Position numbers and translations under genes: made by a program
Notes under the pieces: model-generated
What the model was told of the DNA's origin: nothing
Databases searched by the model: none
What the model saw: the letters and a program-made list of their open reading frames with translations, nothing else
Shown here: one piece after another, positions 9,877 to 19,554 of the stretch
How positions within the stretch are numbered: the first letter of the stretch is position 1
Layout: every line of letters begins with the position of its first letter
Assembly (NCBI GenBank): GCA_003427395.1
Contig: BFEA01000418.1
Location: forward strand, 571,939-597,894
DNA: 25,956 nucleotides
DNA from: Chara braunii
Taxonomy: Eukaryota; Streptophyta; Charophyceae; Charales; Characeae
Reading direction: 5' to 3'

Positions 9877-11870
9877 GTAAATGCAGATCCACCTGGCTTC
9901 AACATAGATGCCATCAGTTCTTGGGCCAATGATGACTCCGGCAGTGGCGGCGGGCACACTGAGCGACCAACAGTTGATTTTTTCCATGTACCACCTGGTG
10001 ATGCTGCAGGCACAGATAGCGGCAAGGATGACCGTACTGACCCTGATTCAGCCCCCAAGCCATCACCTACTGTCACTGGCTTCCTTGACATAGACGTCAC
10101 CCTCATTTCTTGTCCCCTTGATCCCAACTGCACAGCCCCGCCCGAAGTATGGAGAGGATGGGAGGTTTGCTGCGATGATTCAAGCGAAGGCGTAACGGTT
10201 GGCGATGGCAATGGTGAAATAGTTGGCGAGACCACTGATGATGTTACCATCGATGATGATCGTGTTAGCACTATCGGCAACGGCGAGAATGATGTAAATG
10301 CAGATCCACCTGGCTTCAACATAGATGCCATCAGTTCTTGGGCCAATGATGACTCCGGCAGTGATGGCGGGCACGCTGTGCGACCAACATTTGATTTTTT
10401 CCATGCACCACCTGGTGATGCTGAAGGCACAGATACTGGCAAGGATGACCGTACTGACCTTGATTCAGCCCCGAAGCCATCATCTAATGTCAGTGGCTTC
10501 CTTGACATTGACGCCACACTCATTTCTTGTCCCATTGATCCCAGCTGCGCAGCCCCGCCTGAAGTATGGAGAGGATGGGAGGTTTGCTGCAATGATTCCA
10601 GTGAAGGCGTCACGATTGGCGACGACAATGATGAAATAGTTGGCGAGACCGCCGACGATGTCACCATGGATGATGATCGTGTTGGCATTATCGGCAATGG
10701 CGAGAATGATGAAAATGCAGATCCACCTGGGTTCAACATAGATGCCATCAGTTCTTGGGCCAATGATGACTCCGGCAGGGATGTCGGGCACACTGTGCGA
10801 CCAACATTTGATTTTTTCCATGTACCACCTGGTGATGCTGCAGGCACAGATAGCGGCAAGGATGACCGTACTGACCCTGATTCAGCCCCCAAGCCATCAT
10901 CTACTGTCACTGGCTTCCTTGACATTGACGTCACCCTCATTTCTTGTCCCACTGATCCCAGCTGCGCAGCCCCGACTGAAGTATGGAGAGGATGGGAGGT
11001 TTGCTGCAATGATTCAAGCGAAGGTGTCACGGTTGGCGATGACAATGTTGAAATCGTTGACGAGACCATCGGCGATGTCACCGTGGATGATGATCGTCTA
11101 GGCACTATCAGCAATGGCGAGAATGATGAAAATGCAGATCCACCTGGGTTCAACATAGATGCCATCAGTTCTTGGGCCAATGATGACTCCGGCAGTGATG
11201 GTGGGCACACTGTGCGACCAACATTTGATTTTTTCCATGTACCACCTGGTGATGCTGAAGGCACAGATAGTGGCATGGATGACCGCACTGACCTTGATTC
11301 AGCCCCCAAGCCATCATCTACTGTCACTGGCTTCCTTGACATTGACGTCACCCTCATTTCTTGTCCTATTGATCCTGGCTGCGCAGCCACACCAGAAGTA
11401 TGGAGAGGACGGGAGGTTTGCTGCAATGATTCAAGCGAAGACATCACGGTTGGCGATGACAATGGAGAAATAGTTGATGAGACCACTGATGATGTTACCA
11501 TTGATGGTGATCGTGTTGGCACTATCGGCAACAGCGAGAATGATGTAAATGCAGATCCACCTGGGTTCAACATTGATGCCATCAGTTCTTGGGCCAATGC
11601 TGACTCTGGCAGTGATGCCGGGCACACTGGGTGACCAACATTTGATTGTTTCCATGTACCGCCTGGTGATGCTGCAGGCACAGATAGTGGCAAGGATGAC
11701 TGTACTGACCCTGATTCAGCCGCCAAGCTATCACCTACTGTCACTGGCTTCCTTAACATTGACGTCACCCTCATTTCTTGTCCTATTGATCCCGGATGCG
11801 CAGCCACGCCAGAAGTAAGGAGAGGATGGGAGGTTTGCTGCAATGATGTAAGTGATGACGTTGGTGAAAC
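8430..11870 (-). repeat. Eight-unit coding tandem repeat, 417 bp (139 codons) per unit
   Basis: The anchor atagatgccatcag (plus strand) falls at 8651, 9071, 9488, 9904, 10321, 10738, 11155 and 11572. Steps are 420, 417, 416, 417, 417, 417 and 417 bp. All are multiples of three except the 416 step, which holds the frameshift. In the minus-strand protein each unit carries LAQELMASMLNPGGSAF or a close variant, then a Ser/Thr/Pro stretch and a GQEMRVTSMSRKPVTV-type segment. The minus frame stays open across all units (allowing for the single break), whereas plus-strand frames are interrupted, which supports minus-strand coding. Outer units are more diverged than inner ones. Confidence 0.92.
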
Positions 11871-14441
11871 TATGGGTGAGACCAATGACGACAACGGTAT
11901 CATCATGCTTGCCAACACTTCTTCTGACCGTTGTGCATCTGCCAATGGTGGGGATCCTGATTGGATCTCCGTGAAAGCACCGCTTGGGGACAAAAATGAT
12001 GGTAATGGCAGCAAATACGGTGACAGTGGTGATACCGTGTGCGGTTGCAGGCTGTCATCCCCTGTTTGGGTCTGTTCTTCCCTTTCTCCTGATGATCCTG
12101 GCTCCACACCTAGTCCACAGCTGTTGAGAGAAGCATCAGAGGAGGGTTGTGATGACAGCACTGCTGGTGATGGCGATGAGAATGGCAGAACTACTATTGT
12201 TGTCCATGCCGATGATGAGGGTACAGAAGACGTCGATGATTTCGCCATGCTTGATAATAGTTGTGGCGCCTTCCCTAATTCTTGTGCTGATAGTAGTGCT
12301 GACTGCGGCAAGAATGCAACAGCATCTGGAGGTACTGATGGCACTGATAATGGCCTTGGATGCTGCCCCACTTTAACACCACCAGCTGCTGGCTTCCCTA
12401 ACACCGGTGTCTGTGGTGTTCCCATTGGCAATTCCAGTGATGATGACGGCAAAGAAGGTGATGATATTTCAACTGCCGGCAGATCTTCTGCAGAGAGTGG
12501 AGACGGTATTCCCGAGGCCGATGGCAGTGCAGTATCTGGCAAGGATCTCTGGATGTTTGGGGATGAGGATAGTTGTGAAGATACCATCCATTGGGCTGGA
12601 GCTGACAATGAACAAGGTGCAAGTGTTACACCATCTGCTGTCGAAAGACCACCTGCTGACATGGGCAAGGCACCCTCTAACAATATGGATGACGAGCCTG
12701 AAGCTAGCGTGTCTGGCATCAAGATTGGGTCAGATACGGATGATTCAAAATCCACTGCTGAATTGCCACCTCTTGGCTGTAGTGCCGCATCATTACTACC
12801 ACACGAACTGGCAAAGGAATGTGATGAAACCACTGCTGATTCGCTGCTCAGAGGCATTGGGAGGGAGCATGGTGGGTATACTACTGATGCTGAAGTTGAA
12901 GCAGACATTGAACCTGGTTGAAGTGCCACGCCAGCTGCTGTCCCATAACCACCTGCTGCCATTAACAAAAAGGATGACAAGCCTGAAGCTAGCGTCTCTG
13001 CCATGGAGACTGGTTCACATACCGACGATTCGAAATCCACTGCTGAATTGCCCTCCCGTGGCTGCAGTGCTGCATCATTACTACCACAAGAACTGGCTAA
13101 GGAGTGTGATGAAACCACTGTTGAATCGCTGCTCAAAGGCTCGGGGAAGGAGCACGGTGGCATTGGTGGGTATAATACTGATGCTGAAGTTGACGTGGAC
13201 ATTGAACCTGGTTGAAGTGCCACAGCATCTGCTGTCCCTTTACCACCTGCTGACATGGGCAAGGGACCGTCTAACAAAAAGGATGACGAGCCTGAAGCTA
13301 GCATCTCTGCCATTGCGACTGGTTCACATACCGATGATTCAAAATCCACTGCTGAATTTCCCTCCCTTGGCTGCAGTGCTGCATCATTACTACCACAAGA
13401 ACAGGCTAAGGAGTGTGATGACACCAGTGCCGATTCACTGCTCAGAGGCATTGGGGAGGAAGATGGTGGGAATGATGTTGATGCTGAAATTGACATCGAC
13501 ATTGAAGCTAATCCACTGGGTGATGATGCTATCACTTGCGACACTGACAAGAGCGGTGCTGGAACTGGTAGCGACCCTGAAGTTGGCATGGAGACCACTT
13601 GAGATACTGACGATTCAAGACGGACTGCCGAGTCACCACGACTTGGCTGCTGAGCTGCATCGTCACTGCAGGAAGACATGGCTAGGGAGTGTGGTGAAAC
13701 CATTTTCGGTCCTGAGGATGGTGCCCCTGAAGCTCGCGTTGCTGGCGTTGAGAGCACTTCAGATACCGAAGACTGAAGTTGCATCCCGGAATTGCCACAA
13801 CTTAGTTGCAGCGATGCATCATCACTGCTGGAAGACGTGTCTCGGGAGTGTGGTGAAACCATTGTTGGCCCTGAGGGTGGTACCACTAAAACCGCCACAG
13901 CCTCACCGTTGCTCGGAGGCACTGGTAAAGAGCATTGTGACATTGAACACGAAGACGCTGGTGCTGACAGCCGCACTGAAGCCACTTCAACTGGTAAGGA
14001 TACCAATGACAAGGCAGATGATAGCAGAGACTTTGATGCATTAGGTTCGCCCAACTTCATTAATGACTCTTGCACAGAGTCAGAAAAAGACTGCTGTCCC
14101 TGAGTGGATGTGGGGTTCTCGGATGATGCTACCGATGAAGTGCTTTGTTGCTGCTCTGCTACCTTCCGGAGAGTTTCCGACATACTCTGCCAATTGATCG
14201 GCTTTGTAAGGTACCCGTCCAGACCCATGTCTTCCAGTTTCCCTTTGGTCTTGGTGAATATATCCGCAGTGAGGGCATATATAGGGATTTTTGATGCAGG
14301 GCTGTCAAGTCGCCGAATGGCCATTGTCGCCGAAAGACCGTCAAGCACTGGCATCTGCAGGTCCATGAGCACAATGTCATACCTTGCATCTGGTCGCTTG
14401 ACCTCGTCGACTGCAAGCTGGCCGTTCCCGACAATCTTTGC
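9855..14441 (-). CDS. Hybrid histidine kinase, last exon: receiver domain C-part and long Ser/Pro-rich tail
   Basis: Receiver domains accept a phosphoryl group on Asp from a histidine kinase or Hpt partner. This exon starts in phase 0 after a canonical acceptor (tgcatgcag) with a ctgat branch-like site 33 nt upstream. It completes the receiver begun in exon 23732-24029: GNGQLAVDEV, then YDIVLMDLQMPVLDG with the phospho-accepting Asp at codon 14361-14363, IYALTAD (switch Thr) and GYLTKPI (conserved Lys). All key residues are intact. The receiver ends near 14150. After it come about 1,430 residues, strikingly rich in Ser, Pro, Leu and Val, with no known fold and probably disordered, consisting largely of two tandem repeat families (12.6-13.5 kb and 8.4-11.9 kb). 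The frame stops at 9855, probably because of a 1-nt loss near 9870. A tail this long is unusual for the family. An intron removing part of it cannot be excluded. Confidence 0.85.
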   Translation of the reverse strand, partial: AKIVGNGQLAVDEVKRPDARYDIVLMDLQMPVLDGLSATMAIRRLDSPASKIPIYALTADIFTKTKGKLEDMGLDGYLTKPINWQSMSETLRKVAEQQQSTSSVASSENPTSTQGQQSFSDSVQESLMKLGEPNASKSLLSSALSLVSLPVEVASVRLSAPASSCSMSQCSLPVPPSNGEAVAVLVVPPSGPTMVSPHSRDTSSSSDDASLQLSCGNSGMQLQSSVSEVLSTPATRASGAPSSGPKMVSPHSLAMSSCSDDAAQQPSRGDSAVRLESSVSQVVSMPTSGSLPVPAPLLSVSQVIASSPSGLASMSMSISASTSFPPSSSPMPLSSESALVSSHSLACSCGSNDAALQPREGNSAVDFESSVCEPVAMAEMLASGSSSFLLDGPLPMSAGGKGTADAVALQPGSMSTSTSASVLYPPMPPCSFPEPLSSDSTVVSSHSLASSCGSNDAALQPREGNSAVDFESSVCEPVSMAETLASGLSSFLLMAAGGYGTAAGVALQPGSMSASTSASVVYPPCSLPMPLSSESAVVSSHSFASSCGSNDAALQPRGGNSAVDFESSVSDPILMPDTLASGSSSILLEGALPMSAGGLSTADGVTLAPCSLSAPAQWMVSSQLSSSPNIQRSLPDTALPSASGIPSPLSAEDLPAVEISSPSLPSSSLELPMGTPQTPVLGKPAAGGVKVGQHPRPLSVPSVPPDAVAFLPQSALLSAQELGKAPQLLSSMAKSSTSSVPSSSAWTTIVVLPFSSPSPAVLSSQPSSDASLNSCGLGVEPGSSGEREEQTQTGDDSLQPHTVSPLSPYLLPLPSFLSPSGAFTEIQSGSPPLADAQRSEEVLASMMIPLSSLVSPIVSPTSSLTSLQQTSHPLLTSGVAAHPGSIGQEMRVTSMLRKPVTVGDSLAAESGSVQSSLPLSVPAASPGGTWKQSNVGHPVCPASLPESALAQELMASMLNPGGSAFTSFSLLPIVPTRSPSMVTSSVVSSTISPLSSPTVMSSLESLQQTSRPLHTSGVAAQPGSIGQEMRVTSMSRKPVTVDDGLGAESRSVRSSMPLSVPSASPGGTWKKSNVGRTVCPPSLPESSLAQELMASMLNPGGSAFSSFSPLLIVPRRSSSTVTSPMVSSTISTLSSPTVTPSLESLQQTSHPLHTSVGAAQLGSVGQEMRVTSMSRKPVTVDDGLGAESGSVRSSLPLSVPAASPGGTWKKSNVGRTVCPTSLPESSLAQELMASMLNPGGSAFSSFSPLPIMPTRSSSMVTSSAVSPTISSLSSPIVTPSLESLQQTSHPLHTSGGAAQLGSMGQEMSVASMSRKPLTLDDGFGAESRSVRSSLPVSVPSASPGGAWKKSNVGRTACPPSLPESSLAQELMASMLKPGGSAFTSFSPLPIVLTRSSSMVTSSVVSPTISPLPSPTVTPSLESSQQTSHPLHTSGGAVQLGSRGQEMRVTSMSRKPVTVGDGLGAESGSVRSSLPLSVPAASPGGTWKKSTVGRSVCPPPLPESSLAQELMASMLKPGGSAFTSSSHCR
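12601..13520 (-). repeat. Second coding tandem repeat, about 294-300 bp per unit
   Basis: Three units are marked on the plus strand by ccacctgctg at 12649, 12949 and 13243 (steps 300 and 294 bp, both multiples of three). More diverged relatives follow at about 13590-13930. In the kinase-tail frame the units read as SSHSLASSCGSNDAALQP and similar Ser-rich segments. They are distinct in sequence from the 417-bp family, so the tail expanded at least twice independently. Confidence 0.8.
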
Positions 14442-14809
14442 CTGCATGCAGGGTGCCACACAACTCCTAGACAATCAGTAAAATTGTGCCAGACCATGTC
14501 AAGTGGTTGCTAGCTCGCCACCGCACCAATGCAGAGCCCATTGGACACAGTGCATGTACTTCATTTGTACAAACTTACGAAGTGATACTGGGCTTCTTCC
14601 GACAACCTTTGCTGGCATGCATTGAATCGCTAACTTACATAGAACAAACAAGCCTGTTATGCCTTGTGGATTGCACGGGAAAAACAGACTACCAATCCGC
14701 CCCAGACCAGTAAACACCAAGTAATCCCCATGTTTTGGATGCTGGAGTAAGTGCAAACCACTGCACAAAAGCATTCCTAAAATCTTTGTCTGGATGTGAT
14801 TCATCTGAA

Positions 14810-14927
14810 GCAGTTTTCACGCAAACAACAGAAGTACCTTCGTAATTGGGGCTTTATACTGGACAGTGGACACTAAATGCACAGGGACAATTTCAAAAGG
14901 TAGTACTGTTGTTTGCGTGAAAACTGC
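14810..14927. repeat. Fold-back element with 31-bp arms
   Basis: Arms 14810-14840 and 14897-14927 are reverse complements with two mismatches (left arm begins gcagttttcacgcaaacaac). The centre contains ctttatactggacag...cactaaatgcacaggg (14852-14898), which is repeated directly at 14949-14989 minus a short insertion. This is a different family from the cttcaccc palindromes. It begins about 370 bp from the splice acceptor. Confidence 0.8.
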
Positions 14928-14989
14928 TTTTGCAAAGGCAATGAACCGCTTTATACTGGACACTAAATGCACAGGGACAATTTCAAAAA

Positions 14990-15224
14990 CATACAGCAAC
15001 TTTGCATGAACCTCAAATGGAGCCTGAGGCAGCGCTTTGCAGGCCCACACATATCAGATGCTCATCATTTTACCCCACTGAGCAAGGGTTGTACGTAGAA
15101 TAGACCAGCAGCAAATTCTCTTTTTTTCTTTTCTTTTCTTTTCCGAAGGACCCTGAGTTCAGTTGCAAATTGTGATTTTGGGAATAAAACAAATCAGATG
15201 GCATGGAGAAAGGCGGCCTTTGGG
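14990..15224. other. Intronic spacer with TTTTC-type microsatellite
   Basis: A pyrimidine run of ttttc units lies at about 15119-15142. Read on the minus strand it is A-rich. Nothing else is recognised. Confidence 0.5.
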
Positions 15225-15840
15225 ACTTCATGAGCACTGGTGTGGTCTCCCTAGTACCCAACGAAGGGGATAAGGCGAGTTAAGAAACGACAGACCAATT
15301 TCCCTGCTAACGACACTACAAAAGATTCTGGCAAGGCATTAGCAAACCGAATTTGACAGAGAACTGTTTTCACATCGACGAGGCCAGTTTCATCCCTGGT
15401 CCTACATCCTCGATAACAAGTTATTAATAACGTGAAGACCCTGAATAAGGCTGCTAAGTATATTTCAGAGCGCCGCTTGCAGGCTGCAATCATAGTTTTC
15501 CATTTTGGGAAAGCCTACGATCAGGTCCAGTCAGATTTTCTCCACAGCTGCATGGAAAAGATGGGGGCGAGCCCAGTTTTCAGGAAGCGGGTCAGAGTCC
15601 TAAAAGGTACTCTCAGGAGCTTAGTCAATAATTCAACCACACCGTCTGGATGTAAAGGTTTTCCCCTGGCTCCCCCCATATTCTTGTTCATAAAGGAGCC
15701 AATAGCTTCCTTCTTACAAGAGAGCCATGTACCCACTAGCCTGCACTCTCAAAGAGCAATGCTCTACATAACTTCTCACTTCCCACAGTGCTAATGTTCG
15801 CTGAAGACCTGATAGTCCTAATACGAGCAGTACTCCTAAG
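15225..15840 (+). pseudogene. LINE reverse-transcriptase relic
   Basis: This is a non-LTR retrotransposon RT fragment, antisense to the kinase gene. Recognisable blocks in order, in shifting frames: VPNEGDKAS (LIPKxGD-type) at about 15255, KILAKAL-like at about 15325, VFHFGKAYDQVQSDFL at 15495-15545 (motif A), GCKGFPLAPPIF at about 15651-15685 (motif B, usually GCPLSPLLF), and MFAEDLIVLI at about 15794-15823 (the FADD box). The motif A Asp is replaced by His (codon 15501-15503) and the first Asp of FADD by Glu. With the frameshifts and stops, it cannot be active. Confidence 0.75.
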
Positions 15841-16100
15841 CGTTGTTTTCCCGAGCCGTATTTGAGCAGCCGGCAGAGTGCAAAATTTTCCGTTTTAGCT
15901 GGTGGTGCCAGCCAAACAGATCTGGTAGGCTGAACCCGAAGGAAAATAGCTGGGAAATGTCCTGGTGGTTTAACTGGACCAAAACGAAAAGCTGGTGGAT
16001 AGGGTATTACAGTCAATAAAGACGGTAGTTGGCCAGGCATGGGCCACCGTCTGATCGTTAAAGCTATATTTCACTTGACACCGTGTAAGAAGGCAGAAGC
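15841..16100. other. Intronic spacer, no gene seen
   Basis: Between the RT relic and the second palindromic element there is no recognisable feature. It may be further decayed LINE sequence. Confidence 0.4.
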
Positions 16101-16104
16101 CTCC

Positions 16105-16205
16105 TTTCACCCGAATAGAAGGCCTGGTCATTATGGCTGCACCTGGACTGAAAGTTGCCCCAAATACGGCTAGAGTGACTGGGCGTTCTATTCGCATGAA
16201 GACGG
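16105..16205. repeat. Palindromic element, copy 2
   Basis: Related to the element at 3234-3344. Left arm tttcacccgaatagaaggcc... and right arm ending ggcgttctattcgcatgaag, with tggactgaaagttgcccc in the centre as in copies 6 and 7. Arms have more mismatches than copy 1. Confidence 0.75.
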
Positions 16206-16245
16206 TGGGCAGAGCAATCAACATGTCCGTATACTCCAAAATCCG

Positions 16246-16599
16246 TATCTGGCTTTTATCAGGTATCCACAGGACAACAACCTGACGACAATAAAAGCGC
16301 AAGTCAGATACCAATATATTATCTATGGACAGAAGACCCTCATAGACTGACGGTCACTGACCTGCATCAACAAAGTAGCCTGGCCTTACATAACCAGAAA
16401 ACCACAAGATGGTGGTCGTCATCTTTACTCCCCACTTCGATATCTGGCTTCCATCTGGTCTACACTGGACAACAACCTGATGACACTCAAAGCCCGAGTC
16501 GTATATAAATATATTACCTATGAACAGAAGACCCCAATAGACTGACCTGCATTAACAAAGTGGCCCGGCCTTACATAACCAGAAAACCACAAGATGGTG
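16246..16599 (+). repeat. Direct duplication of about 160-170 bp
   Basis: Copies at 16246-16414 and 16441-16599 share tatctggctt, ggacaacaacctga, cagaagaccc and a final ccagaaaaccacaagatggt. Copy 1 holds an extra 10 bp (a local repeat of ggtcactgac) and other small differences. Confidence 0.8.
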
Positions 16600-16629
16600 T
16601 TCGGCTGATCGATCCAGAACAAGAAGCCA

Positions 16630-17310
16630 GGTCATGAAGTTTTTATTGAGACACCATCAGCCTTGGGTCAGGCTGACTCTTGACATCATAAGACAACTAG
16701 CACCAGTCCATACCCCTTGTAACATGGACATGACCTTCTGGGCAATGGCCAAGGATTGGACTACCAGGAGAGGTAATAACCAAAAGGAGCATTCGACCTT
16801 TGGGAATCCCTTTTCCCTATGGACTAACATCCCAGCCCACTTCGGAAAGATGGAGAGGTTCTGGCTCGGCATGATCAGAAAGGTTACACTTTGGTCTACA
16901 TGGAAGGAAACATGCGACAGAACTCTTGAAGGCCTCTCCACTCCAAGGGAGAGTGTTTGGGCGGGGCTACAAGGTCGTTGGTTCAGGCTGAGATCGTACG
17001 CAAGTGGCAGAAAACAAAGCAGTCTATGCCAGACGATCTGGACCTGCAGCAGAAAATCAAAGCTAAATTTGCAAGGGTATGGCTGGTGGGAGGCAAGGTA
17101 GCGGACATAAATGGCTCCTGTATACGGTGGAAAGACTGACACAATTCAGAAGTGGGGCTTAGAAAGCAGAGGTGCCAATCTGCAGAGCGGCAGGCCCAAA
17201 TACAGGCCACATAAATTCGACGGCATGGCAGAGAGGAGGAGACCAGTAAAGCAGCAGTCAACAACAACCTGCAACATCAGAGATCCAGCAGGGCATCCCT
17301 GACAGGTTCA
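16630..17310 (+). pseudogene. Possible LINE ORF2 C-terminal relic
   Basis: Two short open frames (16634-17101 and 16957-17139) carry Trp- and basic-rich segments such as FGKMERFWLGMIRK and VRKWQKTKQSMPDD. They resemble the region downstream of RT in plant LINEs, and the position about 0.9 kb after the RT relic on the same strand fits. No diagnostic motif such as the terminal zinc knuckle is seen, so the call rests on context. It could be unrelated non-coding sequence. Confidence 0.35.
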
Positions 17311-17640
17311 GGGGCTGTTGGCTTTCACAGCTCCTAATCCTTTCCAAGTTTCGCGTTAAATTTGGCATCCCTGAACTGATGAAATACAGACCTGAGTTCG
17401 AACTCCAGTGGAAGCAGATGAGTGACATGCTATAGTTCTGAATTACCTGGGACTGGTCAGTTTGATGATGATATCTCAAGGCCGTTGCCCTTTCCTAAAG
17501 AGAAGAGAAAATAACCTGAGAGGAAAGATAGAGGAAAGGCAAGCTGACTGTCAATCCTCCAGGCATCTGGAGCAAGCAATGCTGGTCAGGGTTCCTTCGG
17601 CCAAACGGAAGGAAGCGTGAGGGTGTTCTTGTTATATTTC
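17311..17640. other. Intronic spacer, no gene seen
   Basis: No recognised feature. It may be the decayed 3' portion of the LINE. Confidence 0.4.
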
Positions 17641-18040
17641 TGCCTTGCCGGTGGAATAGGAACCGGATTGCGAGGCTACGCCCGCTCAGCCCCTTCGGGG
17701 CCCTTTTTGCAACATGTCGGCCGCCCTAAGTGAAGGCAGGCGCGACAGGCCCTCAGGGCCTCGATTTTCAGGGTANCCNGCAACTGGTGAAATTCAGACA
17801 GTTGCGCTGCGCCAGTTGGTTGAAGGCGCCCAGGCCCAGGCCATATTTTGCAAATGTATCTGAATGGTGACCTGGGCCAGACGCGTGGGAAAGGTCGTGA
17901 GCAGGCCAAAGGGGCAGTTGGGCACATGCAACCATCAGGCCCTGGGCCTGCGTGTGAGGTCTGGGCCTGTGCCTACCGGGGCCTACTGGAAGCTTCCTGG
18001 ACTGGACGCAGGCAGGCCACTTCGATATAGGGAAGGCCCT
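17641..18040. repeat. GC-rich segment with short palindromes and ambiguous bases
   Basis: It is clearly richer in G+C than the surrounding intron. It contains perfect short palindromes gccccttcggggc (17689-17701), aggccctcagggcct (17747-17761) and caggccctgggcctg (17936-17950), plus repeated ggcccagg / cctgggcc words. Two N bases occur at 17776 and 17779, so base calling was uncertain here. Confidence 0.6.
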
Positions 18041-18109
18041 GCCTCCTCATTCGGCATTCGGGTGCTGGCTGCATGCTGCGCTGTTTGCTGGCTGGCTGGC
18101 ACTCACGCT

Positions 18110-18530
18110 CTCACGGGCGAGCAGGAAGGAGCGGGCAGCCATAGCCGAGCTGCTCCGCTGTAAGCTGGGTGTGGCGCAGGGTGGTCCTTGGGTGCTAGTG
18201 GCATCTGCGTGGTGTGGATCGGGGTTGTGAGTGTTGCGAGAGACATACCTGGTGCTGGAAGCGTGCGGCATTGCCGCTGTATGCTCGTACTTCAGGAAGC
18301 TGTTGATGTCAACATCGGCATTGTAGTATTAGGCTAGATAGGATCCGCCACATGTAGTCTGGGCGCCGAGCGCCAATAGGATATCAACTCTTGTTCTTCG
18401 TTGATGATGATGAGAGACTATTTCAGCATTGTCAATTACGAACTATTGGTGTGTTCTTATTTGGTGAATCTCGTGATGCATTTCTGCTGTTGGTTCGAGG
18501 TCAAGACTATCTGGACTCATATGTATGATG
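18110..18530 (+). repeat. LTR-like dispersed repeat, copy B
   Basis: Diverged homolog of 1650-2400, in the same orientation with shared landmarks in the same order, including an identical gactatctggact at 18505-18517. Without nearby gag/pol sequence it looks like an isolated, decayed LTR-type fragment in the intron. Its ends could not be fixed. Confidence 0.45.
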
Positions 18531-18570
18531 CTGTTTGATTGCTGGAGTTCGCTAATGCTCATCTTCCTTG

Positions 18571-19550
18571 CAGGATTGACACACCCCATAATGGATATGG
18601 AGCCAGGGCTCTAAAGTCCTGTTTTTTTAACTCTCTTTTTTTCCTTTTCAAACGGAGCAGCTGCAGACACCTAATCCGCCTCCCCCCTTCAATCTATGCC
18701 ATAGTGGGCTTCAGTCAAAGGCCTGGCACAAATTACTTCCCAACGAGCATGGCCAACCACGCAGCACAGAGGAAGCACTCAGGCAACTGCTTTTCTGTAA
18801 CCCCTGGACCTTAAATAATGATGGTTTCGATGACGCCAATGGCTAGCTGTGGACGCTGACCTCAAATGACAGCAGATGGTCTCATGGGTAGAAAAGGGGG
18901 CATGGAAGGTACAATATCTGTGGTAAAATGAGCTCAAGTGGTGGGCAAAAGCGCAGGAGATGCGGATACCGTTAAAAGGGTGCCATCACTTAGCTCAGAA
19001 TCCGGCTATCATACAGAAAAGCATCCCACAGGCCTGGATAGAACTATTTTGCAAAGAGTACACGTGGAAACAACGGGACTGGGAGTGGTTCATCACGCAA
19101 CCCAACCCACCTAGAGCATACCACTTTGAAAGGCTAGGATCATTTCCTTTCTCATCTCCAACCGTAAGGGTGCTAGAGATCCTCAATAGAATTAGGAACC
19201 CTTGAATCCTTCCTATTGAGGAAAGTACGAGTGTCCACTGTCCACTACCAAGCCCTGGGCGATTTCCAATCCTAACCTCAGCATGCTGAACTTGAATGTG
19301 ATCCCTTTGACCCCAAAGAATGGATGCGGATCCATAGAGCGCACAAAAAATCCATCCCATTTTTGTTTTTTGTTTTTGGAGTCCATCGGACTCCATCCTG
19401 ATTTTGGAACATGATGTCAAGCTCTGTTACGAACTTGGCCACAAAGTGATGATCCTAACCAGAAATCATGAGAACACTGAACCACATTCTAAATCTGGAT
19501 CATGATTGTACGATCAAGATCCCATTGCCAAGTATCTCACGATCAAACCA
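18571..19550. other. Intronic spacer, no gene seen
   Basis: No firm feature. T-rich runs occur near 18626-18647 and 19361-19377. A plus-strand open frame at 18960-19205 is short and without a recognisable domain; it may be transposon-derived, but this cannot be shown. Confidence 0.4.
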
Positions 19551-19554
19551 ATGC

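Noticed and set aside
10378-11634. 418-codon plus-strand open frame across the 417-bp repeats
   Set aside because: It is the antisense shadow of the kinase tail: it spans only three units, is closed in the other units, and has no domain, whereas the minus frame continues from an intact receiver domain.
11872-12921. 349-codon plus-strand Asp/Gly/Ser-rich open frame
   Set aside because: Another reverse-strand by-product of the same low-complexity exon; no family features.
12407-14044. 545-codon plus-strand open frame
   Set aside because: Antisense to the kinase tail; its His/Leu/Lys-rich content reflects Ser/Pro codons read backwards and it overlaps other open frames of the same kind.
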